This document shows positions 17,319 through 26,427 of a stretch of 64,000 bases of DNA, in pieces. The notes beneath the pieces are model-generated. The model did no database searches. It saw only the letters and a program-made list of their open reading frames with translations, and had not been told where the DNA came from. Both the position numbers and the translations under genes were made by a program. The stretch lies in the NCBI GenBank assembly GCA_022825065.1, contig JAJDYR010000039.1, positions 62,001 to 126,000 on the forward strand. The letters are read 5' to 3'. This stretch comes from a bacterium. Lineage in GTDB: Bacteria > UBA8248. Numbering within the stretch: the stretch's first letter is position 1; the number at the start of each line of letters is the position of its first letter.

Positions 17319-18086
17319 GAATCATTCCTCCTCGTTTTCCCGAGACGCCCCCGTGGGGGCTGTTGATTAACCCCCTGAGAGGGTAATGGCAACATCCCTG
17401 AAAGTGAAGCCCCATAAAAGCACCCCACCTACCCCCCCCTTGTCAGGGGCCAATTCCGAGCGAGGAGCGAGGAATTGCGAACTGATGTTTTTCACCAATG
17501 GCTCTTGCAAACGCTCGTTCCTCACTCGCGTTTGACCCCTGACAAGGGGCTGTTGAAAAAGGCTCCTTTCCGCTTCACCCTGAGTAGCGGCGAAGCCGCG
17601 TATCGAAGGGCTTGTCCTGAGCCTGTAGAAGGGGCGCTCCCTCGTTCTCCCTCGCCCTGAAAAGCAACCCCCCCTACCCCCCCTTGTCAGGGGGGCAAGA
17701 AAAAGCAAAACCCCCTCAGTCCGGCGGAGCGCATCGCCTCTTTATACCCCCCTGACAAGGGGGGGTAGGGGGGGTTGCCTTTCGAGGAGGGAGGTCGGGG
17801 GGTTCGCGCGAAAGCGCCGTATCGAAGGTTCGACCCGACCGAAGAGAGAGGGTCAAAAGGCGTCTCCCGGCCGGCGGAGCAATCGCTTCCGGATTGGGCG
17901 CGATTGTCCTTCGATACGCCGCCCTTCGACAAGCTCAGGACAGGCTCTTCGGCGGCTACTCAGGATGAGGAAGACGGGGGGCGGAGCCTGCCCCGAGCGA
18001 AGTCGGGGGAGCCTGTCCTGAGCCTGTCGAGGGGCCGCTACCCGGGATGAGGGAGATGCGAGGACTTTTCGGGCAGCCCCCTGTGG
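17319..18086. other. Repeat cluster between two minus-strand genes
   Basis: About 770 bp without a supported gene. It contains TGTTGATT/TGTTGAAAAAG motifs (about 17355 and 17548), the inverted-repeat element (17664-17778), and a set of CTTCGACAAGCTCAGGACAGG / GAGCCTGTCGAAGG-type repeats at about 17600-17640, 17924-17955 and 18000-18035. The mixture of at least four repeat families suggests an insertion hot spot. Confidence 0.75.
17664..17778. repeat. Long inverted-repeat element, copy B
   Basis: Same layout as the other copies: GCAACC start, C-rich arm, GCAAGAAAAAGCAAAACCCC core, CGCATCGCCT, complementary G-rich arm, GGTTGC end. The arms pair over roughly 35 bases. Confidence 0.88.
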
Positions 18087-18554
18087 CTACGCTTCGGGCT
18101 CCACCCAGCCCGGCCAGCTGCGCCTCAAGGCCTCGCATTCGGCCACCCGGACCCCGGTGACGAGCTCCACGGTCTGGTTCCCCATCTCCAGGAGTTTCTC
18201 GACGGAATAGTCTCCATAATCGGTCCGCCCCATCTCGGCGTGGCGCGCGCCCAGGACGAGCGTTTCGACCTTCGCCAGGACGATGGACCAGCAGCACATC
18301 GGGCAGGGCTCCATCGCCGTGTAGAGCGTGGCGCCTGCCAGGTCGGGCGCGCCCAGTTCGCGGCAAGCGTTCCGGATGGCGTCGGTCTCGCCGTGGCAGG
18401 TGGGGTCGTTGTGGGAGACGGCGCGGTTCTGCCCCCTGCCGATGATTTCGCCGTCCCTGACGATGATGGAGCCGACGGGCGGGTTCCCCGCCTCCATCGC
18501 AAGGCGCGACTCCTCGAGCGCCAACCCCATGAAATGGTGATGGTCTTCGGCCAT
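18087..18554 (-). CDS. Zinc-dependent nucleoside/nucleobase deaminase (CDA family)
   Basis: 155-aa member of the cytidine/deoxycytidylate deaminase superfamily (tRNA-adenosine, guanine or cytosine deaminase type). The zinc site is complete: CHGETD (H54, catalytic E56) and PCPMC (C84, C87). GNPPVGSIIV is the substrate-pocket segment typical of guanine deaminase/TadA-like proteins. TATA-like insertions are absent. The start at 18554 is chosen for the CTGGAGGAACTGC ribosome site; a longer frame would add 32 basic residues of no family resemblance. The single gene gives no pathway context. Nucleobase salvage is the likeliest role. Confidence 0.85.
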   Translation of the reverse strand: MAEDHHHFMGLALEESRLAMEAGNPPVGSIIVRDGEIIGRGQNRAVSHNDPTCHGETDAIRNACRELGAPDLAGATLYTAMEPCPMCCWSIVLAKVETLVLGARHAEMGRTDYGDYSVEKLLEMGNQTVELVTGVRVAECEALRRSWPGWVEPEA

Positions 18555-18835
18555 TGCAGTTCCTCCAGGCTTAAGGCGGATGAAAAAGCGCCGGCCCCGG
18601 CGCGCCCGCCGATGGATGTTCCCTCGATGCGTAATCGCCCCAGGATACACGCCCGGAAGTCCAGGCGTTCTTCCGGCCTTCGCCCGGGGCCCGTGAGACG
18701 CAAGCCGTATTTTCCCACCGAACGGGTTGTAATGCGAACGGGCGCGGTTCCCGCCTCCCGGCTCAGGGATGTCTATGGGCTTGAACTCATGAACGAGGGC
18801 TCGTCGCGACCGAAGAGGAAGTCAATCCGATTGCA

Positions 18836-18857
18836 GGGGTCGTTCGCGAACGACCCC
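18836..18857. repeat. 22-bp perfect palindrome
   Basis: GGGGTCGTTCG followed directly by its complement. Same style as the CGCATA/TATGCG palindromes elsewhere in the window. Confidence 0.65.
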
Positions 18858-18905
18858 TACGGAAACTTGCGGTTCTCGATTTGGTTCGTCATTCTGGCTC
18901 CTTTT

Positions 18906-18935
18906 TTTACTTATCAGTCAAAATACTTGTATGAT
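18906..18935 (+). promoter_or_regulatory. Candidate promoter for the metalloprotease-like lipoprotein
   Basis: TTTACT (18906-18911), 18-bp spacer, TATGAT (18930-18935, five of six). The leader would be about 145 nt. The surrounding bases are markedly AT-richer than the neighbours. Confidence 0.42.
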
Positions 18936-19086
18936 GAGCCGCAATGACCACAGAACAACGTCGTTCCGGATGACGGCTTCCTCCCGGGAGTCCGCGCTCC
19001 CTGGCCGCGGCTCTCCCGGGCGCATCGCCGTCTTTTGAGAATAGCGCTGAATTTTCAGGGCGCCGGATAAGAACAGGGAGGAGACA

Positions 19087-20556
19087 ATGAAGGTTCCGGC
19101 TGCTTTTCTGTCGTTCGTTCTTGCGCTCTACGGCTGCGGCGGGGGAGGGGGCGGCGGTTTCCTTCCCGTCCCCGCCGCCGTCGTGAACACCGCGGGGGTG
19201 GACATTCGGGATACCTGGAAATCGACCGACCCGATCGCCACCTATTTCGGCCTTTCTGGAGGCGGCAATCTTCCCCAATTCGAGGGACTGGACGCGTCGG
19301 GGTATTCCGTTCTGGGTTCGAAGAACGGGATAACGTACGCGCGGCGGATGTCTGGTCCGACGGACACCATCGATATCGACTTCACCGGGGATTCTGAAGG
19401 GTATTTTGATTCGTTGCCGGATTTCGTGCGGGGAACCATCGAGCGAGCGGGAAAGGCCTGGTCTCACAGGCTCAAGGATGTACTCGGCCCCTACCAGTCA
19501 ACAGATGGAGTGGTGATACGCAAGGGATTGGATGAGAACGGGCAACAGATCCCTCGTCTGGTGGACGGGATTCTCCTTGATTTCGAGACTGATTACAGGA
19601 ATCCCAAATTTAAGGATAATCCTTGGCGGGGTTCCAGGGGGACGTATCGGTACGGTCAGACGGTAGGAGAGGACTTTACTGTCAGGACGGGTTGGTTCGA
19701 GGTGGCGGCAAGAAGCATCACCAGAGAACCATTGTGGTTCGCTGATATCGCCGCCCATGAGATCGGCCATGCAATCGGGCATGATATGGGACACGAATAT
19801 AGCCCCTTGCCGGAGACGATAGCCCGTTATGTGGACGTCGAGCGGGGGGTGTGGACCGGCCCGGCGCTGACGGCGGCCAACGGGGGCCGGAACGTGCCCT
19901 TCCAGAAGGAGCGCAACGGCGAACCCGATCTTGGTCATCTGGGCTCCTGCCCGATGAGCATGTCCTATTGTGGTCGCCTGATGGCGATTCCGCATGAAAT
20001 GGATTTCGCCTACATGAAGGATATCGGATACACCGTGGCGGATGAATATCCTTCGGAGCCCGAGCTCTACAGCTACGGCGCATGGGCGAAGCATTCCGCA
20101 TGGGTGGTGACGGCGGCCCGGCACATGAGCTTCACCACCACGCGCATCACCGATCATATCGCGGTGGAGGCGGACGTTTACGGGAATCCGGCAGTTACGG
20201 ATTTCGCCGGCGCGCACACGGGGACGCTGACGTGGAGGGGCTCCCTGCTGGCGACCGATATGGAAAAGTTCGCTCCGGTGTTCGGCGAGGCGGAAATCGT
20301 TCTCTCGACCGAGGCGCTCGAGGGCGCGGTGCGGTTCCTGAACCTTCGCACGGCAGTAGACGTGGAAGCGCGGGCGCGGCTCACTGGATGGCGGAAATCC
20401 GGCCTGGCGTATGACGTGACGGTGGAAGAAAACGGGTTCACGGACTCGGACGGAAAGGTGGTGGGCGGGTTTTACGGCCCCAGCCACGAGGAGGCGGCGG
20501 GGGTTCTGGACGATCGGGCGGAGAAGATTCTCGGCGCCTTCGGGGGGAGGAGATGA
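19087..20556 (+). CDS. Surface lipoprotein: zinc-protease-like domain plus TbpB-like beta-barrel domain
   Basis: 489 aa. A signal peptide ends in the lipobox LYGC (C17), followed by a glycine-rich linker, so it is probably an outer-membrane lipoprotein. Residues 200-310 resemble a matrixin/metzincin zinc protease: HEIGH (224-228) with further His at 232 and 236, then a Met-turn-like CPMSMSYCG (288-296) and MKDIGY. The third zinc ligand is displaced: position 11 of the HExxHxxGxxH motif is Met, with His two residues later. The C-terminus (about 345-489) ends GGFYGPSHEEAAG...ILGAFGGRR, the signature of transferrin-binding-protein-B-like barrel domains. Start supported by GGGAGGAGACA. No partner transporter gene is adjacent. 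Confidence 0.72.
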   Translation: MKVPAAFLSFVLALYGCGGGGGGGFLPVPAAVVNTAGVDIRDTWKSTDPIATYFGLSGGGNLPQFEGLDASGYSVLGSKNGITYARRMSGPTDTIDIDFTGDSEGYFDSLPDFVRGTIERAGKAWSHRLKDVLGPYQSTDGVVIRKGLDENGQQIPRLVDGILLDFETDYRNPKFKDNPWRGSRGTYRYGQTVGEDFTVRTGWFEVAARSITREPLWFADIAAHEIGHAIGHDMGHEYSPLPETIARYVDVERGVWTGPALTAANGGRNVPFQKERNGEPDLGHLGSCPMSMSYCGRLMAIPHEMDFAYMKDIGYTVADEYPSEPELYSYGAWAKHSAWVVTAARHMSFTTTRITDHIAVEADVYGNPAVTDFAGAHTGTLTWRGSLLATDMEKFAPVFGEAEIVLSTEALEGAVRFLNLRTAVDVEARARLTGWRKSGLAYDVTVEENGFTDSDGKVVGGFYGPSHEEAAGVLDDRAEKILGAFGGRR

Positions 20557-20689
20557 GGGTGGCCGCGCCGGGTGGAACGAGGGTTGGGATGGAGGGAGCG
20601 CTTTATTCTGCCGAGCATCTCCGTTCCGGGGTTGTTGGAAATGCCTTTTTTCAGGAGGTAGGGGGACGCCCCTCTCGACTGGAAAACCA

Positions 20690-20830
20690 ACCCCCCCTAC
20701 CCCCCCTTAACAGGGGGGTAAAAAAGGCAATTCCCTGACAAGGGGTGATAAAAAGGCGATGCGCCCTCTCCGGACCGAGGGGGTTTTGCTCTTTCTTGCC
20801 CCCTGACAAGTGGGGGTAGGGGGGGACTTT
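20690..20830. repeat. Long inverted-repeat element, copy C (opposite orientation, longer)
   Basis: C-rich arm CCCCCCCTACCCCCCCTTAA, then a core that reads as the reverse complement of the other copies (GGCGATGCGCCC ... GGGGGTTTTGCTC), then GACAAGTGGGGGTAGGGGGGG. An extra CCCTGACAAGGGG unit makes it about 25 bp longer. Its reversed core shows that the element occurs in both directions. Confidence 0.8.
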
Positions 20831-20920
20831 ATGGGATTTCCCTTTCAAGGGGGTTGCCATTACCCTCTCAGGGAGTTTTTCAACAGACCCGTTCTCGCGT
20901 CATCATTCCCTGATTCAGGG

Positions 20921-20957
20921 TTCGAGCCGTCTCCGATCCTGCCGGAGGCGGCTCGAA
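20921..20957. repeat. Strong isolated hairpin
   Basis: Arms TTCGAGCCGTCTCCG and CGGAGGCGGCTCGAA (14 of 15 paired) around a 7-nt loop. No T-run follows. It lies 95 bp before the HNH start and could be a 3' boundary structure or an attachment-like site. Confidence 0.55.
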
Positions 20958-21051
20958 TTCAAGATGAGGCGCTGCCCCAAGAACTGGCTGTTACCGTACT
21001 TTCCCCAGATGGACCAGATGGGCCGCCTTGACGCCGGCGGAGGACAAGCGC

Positions 21052-21573
21052 ATGACCGGATACAAGTACCGGGGGCGGAGCCTCAGCCCAAGCATCATGA
21101 CCGGTCTGATTCTTGAGCTGTTTACGGGTGAAGAGGCTGTGCGTACAAGGACGATCAGGCAGAAATGCGAACAGGAACACCGTCAGCGAGGTGGCGCCCC
21201 GACGCCGGAGAACTCATTGAAAGGTTCGTTCAAGAAGGCCTGCGCGGACCTGAAGGGCGTAGGCGCCATCGAAGACGCCGGACATGGGTACTGGCACATC
21301 ATCGGCTGGTCCTATTCCGAGAACATCCACGACGCAATCAGAAGAAACAGGCCCAAGAGGGCCACCAGGCCCGGCAAGAGTCGCTACTATCTCAAGTTGG
21401 AGATGTACGGAAGGCAACAGGGACGCTGCGCGAAGTGCGATCACCACTTCGATAGGATAGAGGATCTCACAATCGATCACATTGTGCCCAGGGACGCCGA
21501 AGGAAGTGACGAGCCCGAGAACCTTCAACTCCTGTGTCTCACATGCAATTCCGCCAAGGGAAACAGGGCGTGA
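21052..21573 (+). CDS. HNH endonuclease-domain protein
   Basis: 173 aa. The C-terminal HNH nuclease has zinc cysteines C126/C129 (CAKC) and C162/C165 (CLTC), the catalytic core LTIDHIVP (D142-H143), N157 in ENLQLLC, and NSAKGNR at the end. The N-terminal 110 residues are basic with a helical region (TRTIRQKCEQEH...FKKACADLKGVGAIED) resembling a winged-helix DNA reader. ATG 21052 is preferred over a TTG eight codons earlier because GGAGG lies 9 bp before it. It has no methylase or restriction partner and lies between repeats and an integrase fragment, pointing to mobile-element or anti-phage origin. Confidence 0.85.
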   Translation: MTGYKYRGRSLSPSIMTGLILELFTGEEAVRTRTIRQKCEQEHRQRGGAPTPENSLKGSFKKACADLKGVGAIEDAGHGYWHIIGWSYSENIHDAIRRNRPKRATRPGKSRYYLKLEMYGRQQGRCAKCDHHFDRIEDLTIDHIVPRDAEGSDEPENLQLLCLTCNSAKGNRA

Positions 21574-21608
21574 TCGGTCGCTGGTGCGAGTAGGAATTTA
21601 CCCTCAGT

Positions 21609-21938
21609 TTACGGCGGATTTGCAATCGTCGGCATCACCATCGCCCCGGCAACGATATTCCCGACCTTCTTTGCCACTACGACCAAGTGGCCGTCTGCGA
21701 GATGGGCGTAGCCTGCCGTCGTCCGGTGCCGCTTATACCCGAGCAACTTGTCAAACAAGGGAAGATTCTCGCCGGGCATGTTCTTCTTGAGAGGAGTGCC
21801 GGGAATCTCGCCCTCCTCGTCGGGTTCACAGATTCCGCCGGACTTTCTCCGCGCGGCGATCACGGTCTTGACGGAGTCGGCGAGTCGCCCGGGCATCTCA
21901 AAATACTCAGGGGATAGTTCGTCGTTCGGCCTGGTCAT
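21609..21938 (-). pseudogene. Tyrosine-recombinase C-terminal fragment joined to an unrelated N-terminus
   Basis: 109-aa frame. Residues 54-100 (ENLPLFDKLLGYKRHRTTA, then GYAHLAD up to NIVAGAM) match the C-terminal box of phage-type integrases, including the nucleophile Tyr (Y77). The conserved LLGH is LLGY, so the catalytic His is lost, and the R, K and HxxR parts are missing. Residues 1-53 are not integrase sequence. The start has an excellent ribosome site (GGAAAGGAGGATTTTG), which suggests a chimeric gene: the promoter and first codons of one gene fused to an integrase tail. It may still be translated but cannot recombine DNA. Confidence 0.65.
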
Positions 21939-21960
21939 CAAAATCCTCCTTTCCATATCG

Positions 21961-22419
21961 GGTTCGACAACAAGTGAGAAAAACGGCGGCGCCCATCGCC
22001 GCCACTGCGCCCAATGTAGGACGCCCGGCGCCGGAACCCGGCATCGCAAATGCGGGGAAATGCGCACTCGGGGGGATTTTCGGGGCGTTCCGGCTTCGTT
22101 CCGGGAGCGGGCCGGCGGCGCATTTTCGCGCATTTGCCCGTGGCGGCGGGGTTTCCGGTCGGGTATGGTGGCGCTGCGCGCAAGAAGTCGAACCGGGAAA
22201 TGAATTTCCGTACATTTCGGTAAATTTGGATAAATTCACGGGGTATTTCGGTAAATAACCGCAAATTGTTTTTTGGGGGACGAGGCGCCGCCGGGGCGCA
22301 GCACAGGGGAATCCTGCCATAACCCGTGAGCGGCTCGATGACGGCAACTGCGGGGATTTGCGGGGCCGGATTTTCCGGTGTGGTCGGCCTTCGTCGGCCT
22401 CTTTAAGTAGCTGTTCTAT
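21961..22419. other. Non-coding gap with ATTCACGGGG repeat
   Basis: Begins with a GGCGGCGCCCATCGCCGCC hairpin, contains GGCAAATGC/GCATTTGCC motifs, and ends in an AT-rich stretch (TAAATTTGGATAAATTCACG then GGGTATTTCGGTAAAT, about 22211-22255). The AT-rich stretch is related in reverse orientation to 30600-30690. No gene. Confidence 0.6.
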
Positions 22420-22893
22420 ATGAGGTTATTCGTGCGATTCGTATCGGGAACCGGCATCCTCTGCGCCGCCTCGCTCGTCTGGGCGCTGCTCGTGGGCGCG
22501 TCCGCCGCACAGACTTTCGAGCGCGGCGTGGTGCGGATCACCCAGGAGGGGCGCGAGGCTACGCTCCCGGTCGAGATCGCAAGCAGCGCACGCGCCCGCG
22601 CGCAGGGCTTGATGGGCCGGGAGCGGCTGGCTCCAAACGCCGGGATGCTCTTCGTCTACGAGGATGACGCGCGGCGGTTCTTCTGGATGAAGAACACGCG
22701 GATACCGCTTTCGCTCGCCTTCATCGACAAGAGCGGAGAGGTGCTGGAAATCATACACTTACAGCCCCACAGGCCGGGGACGCCGATTCCCTCCTACACC
22801 TCCCGCCACAAGGTTCGCCGGGTGCTGGAGGTGAACCAGGGCTGGTTCCTGAAAAACGGCTTCGGGCTGGGCGCGCGCGTAATCCTGGAGTGA
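22420..22893 (+). CDS. DUF192-family exported protein
   Basis: 157 aa with an N-terminal signal or anchor (GILCAASLVWALLVGASAAQ). Diagnostic DUF192 motifs follow: GLMGRERLAPNAGMLFVY (63-80), FFWMKNTRIPLSLAFID (88-103) and YTSRHKVRRVLEVNQGWF. The family is small, periplasmic and of unknown biochemical function. It stands alone and converges on the LLM gene with an 8-bp gap. The start is not firmly fixed; no strong ribosome site is seen. Confidence 0.88.
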   Translation: MRLFVRFVSGTGILCAASLVWALLVGASAAQTFERGVVRITQEGREATLPVEIASSARARAQGLMGRERLAPNAGMLFVYEDDARRFFWMKNTRIPLSLAFIDKSGEVLEIIHLQPHRPGTPIPSYTSRHKVRRVLEVNQGWFLKNGFGLGARVILE

Positions 22894-22900
22894 GCGCGGG

Positions 22901-23959
22901 TCAGGCTTTCGCCGCCCCGGGCGCTTTCTCACCCAGGGGCAGGAGGGGCATGACCTGCGAGGCGAAGCGCTCCATCTCCTCGAACATGGGATGGAACTGG
23001 AGCAGGAACAGCTCCACCCCCGCCTCGTGAAACGCCATGATGCGCTCGGCGATGGTCCCAGGCGAGCCGACGAGGCCCGTCGCCGTGCCGCCGTTCGAGC
23101 CGACGCCGCCGGCCTTCGCGCTCGTTTTCCTGTGCTGGGCGGCCCTGTCGACTCCCGTGAGCCTGGGCGGCTCGGTGATGAGGGAGAACAGGCGCGCGAG
23201 TTCCGCCCGGGCCTCCTCGTCGGTGTCGCGGCAGACGATGAACGAGCTCATCCCGTGGCGGATGGATCTCCCGCAAGCCTGCGCTTCGTGGTTCACGGCG
23301 GCCATCAACTCCCTCGCGTCCGCGAGCGGGCGGCCGTTGAACAGGAAAACGTCCGCGGCCTTGCCCGCCAGCTTCACGGCAGCGGTCGATTCGCCCCCGA
23401 AATAGAACGTGGGCCAGGGCTTTCGGACGGGTTTGGGCGCGGTGACGCCGTCGGTGATTTCGAAGTACTTGCCCTTGAAGCTGAAGCGCTCCTTCGTCCA
23501 GTAGGATTTGAGGATGTGCATGACTTCTTCGGAGAGATCGTAGCGCTCATCGTGCGGGGGGAAGGGGATGCCCGCCATCTCGTTTTCCAGCGCCCACCAG
23601 CCCGAGACGATGTTGATGGCGAAGCGCCCCCCGCTGATGCAGTCGATGTTCGCCCCCATCTGGGCGACGAGCGAGGGGTGGCGGTAGGCGCTCTTGGCGG
23701 CGATGATGAGTTCGATTTTCTTCGTGATGGGCGCCAGCGCCGCCGCCGTGATCCAGGCCTCCAGAACGGGCGCGCCCAGGCCCTTGATGCTGTTGAGGCT
23801 CCTGTCGAGCAGCAGGGTGCTCTCGAAGCCCAACTCTTCCGCGCGCTGAATGTAGCGCGCATTGTGGGCGAATGAGGCCTCTTTCACCGTCTCGGGCTTT
23901 TCGATCCGCCCCAGAAACGTGCCCCACACGGGCGCCCACACACCCATTCTCAGCGTCAT
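22901..23959 (-). CDS. LLM-class flavin monooxygenase (SsuD/SfnG-like)
   Basis: 352-aa TIM-barrel FMNH2-dependent monooxygenase-like protein. NIVSGWW (116-122) and HDERY (136-140) are characteristic of the alkanesulfonate/dimethylsulfone monooxygenase branch. GGRFAIN and PTFYFGGES (flavin-phosphate region) are also present. It likely needs a separate flavin reductase, which is not nearby. A sulfonate, sulfone or hydrocarbon substrate is possible; no sulfur-transport genes adjoin. It ends 8 bp from the DUF192 stop, convergent. Confidence 0.85.
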   Translation of the reverse strand: MTLRMGVWAPVWGTFLGRIEKPETVKEASFAHNARYIQRAEELGFESTLLLDRSLNSIKGLGAPVLEAWITAAALAPITKKIELIIAAKSAYRHPSLVAQMGANIDCISGGRFAINIVSGWWALENEMAGIPFPPHDERYDLSEEVMHILKSYWTKERFSFKGKYFEITDGVTAPKPVRKPWPTFYFGGESTAAVKLAGKAADVFLFNGRPLADARELMAAVNHEAQACGRSIRHGMSSFIVCRDTDEEARAELARLFSLITEPPRLTGVDRAAQHRKTSAKAGGVGSNGGTATGLVGSPGTIAERIMAFHEAGVELFLLQFHPMFEEMERFASQVMPLLPLGEKAPGAAKA

Positions 23960-24044
23960 GGCGGCTCCTGTCCACGCGGTTTCGATATGGGGAATTTATC
24001 ATCAATCCCGCCCGGAAGTCTTGTGGTGGTTGTCGAGCCACAAC

Positions 24045-24078
24045 AAAAACCCCGCCCGGGCGTCGGCCCAGGCGGGGT
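24045..24078 (-). terminator. thiC terminator
   Basis: On the minus strand: AACCCCGCCTGGGC, CGAC loop, GCCCGGGCGGGGTT, then TTTTT. It starts about 30 bp after the thiC stop. The stem is long and GC-rich; the opposite strand also ends in a short T-run, so it may work both ways. Confidence 0.88.
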
Positions 24079-24107
24079 TTGATGCAGCGCGGTTGTTATC
24101 GTCCGGC

Positions 24108-25970
<1,863 letters not shown>

Positions 25971-26010
25971 TCACATGTCGGCGAAGGGAAACCGGAGGAT
26001 GTGGAAGACC

Positions 26011-26090
26011 TGTCGCTTCCCTACGCCGGCGCTAACCGGTTCAGGTTCGAAGGGTTTGTTCTCAGCCTGCAAGGCACCCCCAGCGAACTT
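26011..26090 (-). promoter_or_regulatory. TPP riboswitch (THI element)
   Basis: Read on the minus strand, the core elements appear in order: GGGGTGCC, GGCTGAGA, ACCCTTCGAACCTGA, CCGGTTAGCGCCGG and CGTAGGGAAGCGA. P1 closes with TCGCT (26082-26086) and AGCGA (26013-26017). It lies about 140 nt upstream of thiC, which it should repress when thiamin pyrophosphate is abundant. Confidence 0.96.
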
Positions 26091-26100
26091 GCGAGGTAGA

Positions 26101-26129
26101 AGATTAGCAGTCGTTTCACCGGGAGTCAA
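26101..26129 (-). promoter_or_regulatory. thiC promoter with extended -10
   Basis: Minus strand: TTGACT (26124-26129), 17-bp spacer, TGC then TAATCT (26101-26106). Predicted transcription start is a few bases before the riboswitch, as expected for a riboswitch leader. Confidence 0.6.
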
Positions 26130-26427
26130 AAGGAAATCTGAACCGTAAAGGCGATTTTATCGACAAATCTCGGTGGCGGGGCGGAAGTTTTGTTGTCATG
26201 ATGGCGGCATGATGATTCGGCTGGCTCTGAAATGACTTGCGCCAAGCCGCGGCACCGGGAGCCTTTTCATGCGGATACCGTTCTATCTCGGGCGGTTGCC
26301 GTCGCCTTGGCGGGAAGCCCGGATGTTCCGATAAGTGATGTGCGGGTTGAGGCGATGGGTTTGGCGAATCATCGGTGCTGCCCGGGTTTGGACGTGACGA
26401 GGGATTGAATTGCGTGTTGGAGGTTCG
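26130..26427. other. Gap between divergent thiC and TMTC-like genes
   Basis: About 300 bp with no gene or repeat recognised. Confidence 0.5.

Larger units (their letters stand above)
18555..19086. other. Non-coding gap with palindrome and promoter
   Basis: About 530 bp. The 18836-18857 palindrome (GGGGTCGTTCG / CGAACGACCCC) belongs to the short-hairpin repeats, and 18906-18935 carries a candidate promoter for the lipoprotein gene. Open frames here share no sequence with known families. Confidence 0.6.
20557..21051. other. Repeat-filled gap upstream of the HNH gene
   Basis: Contains the inverted-orientation copy C of the long element (20690-20830), a TTTTTCAACAG motif (20874-20886) and a 15-bp-arm hairpin (20921-20957). 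No gene. Confidence 0.7.

Noticed and set aside
17319-18086. Insertion sequence in the repeat cluster
   Set aside because: No transposase motif and no terminal inverted repeats enclosing a gene; only small non-coding repeats are seen.
18240-18947. Plus-strand frame opposite the deaminase extending past its start
   Set aside because: It overlaps the zinc-site coding region on the other strand and a palindromic repeat; no conserved motif or ribosome site.
20921-20957. tRNA T-arm or a rho-independent terminator
   Set aside because: The stem is 15 bp with no acceptor or anticodon arm, and no T-run follows on either strand; it is kept only as a hairpin.
26041-26060. tRNA T-loop-like GGTTCGAAGG
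   Set aside because: It lies inside the TPP riboswitch core (complement of ACCCTTCGAACC) and no cloverleaf can be built around it.
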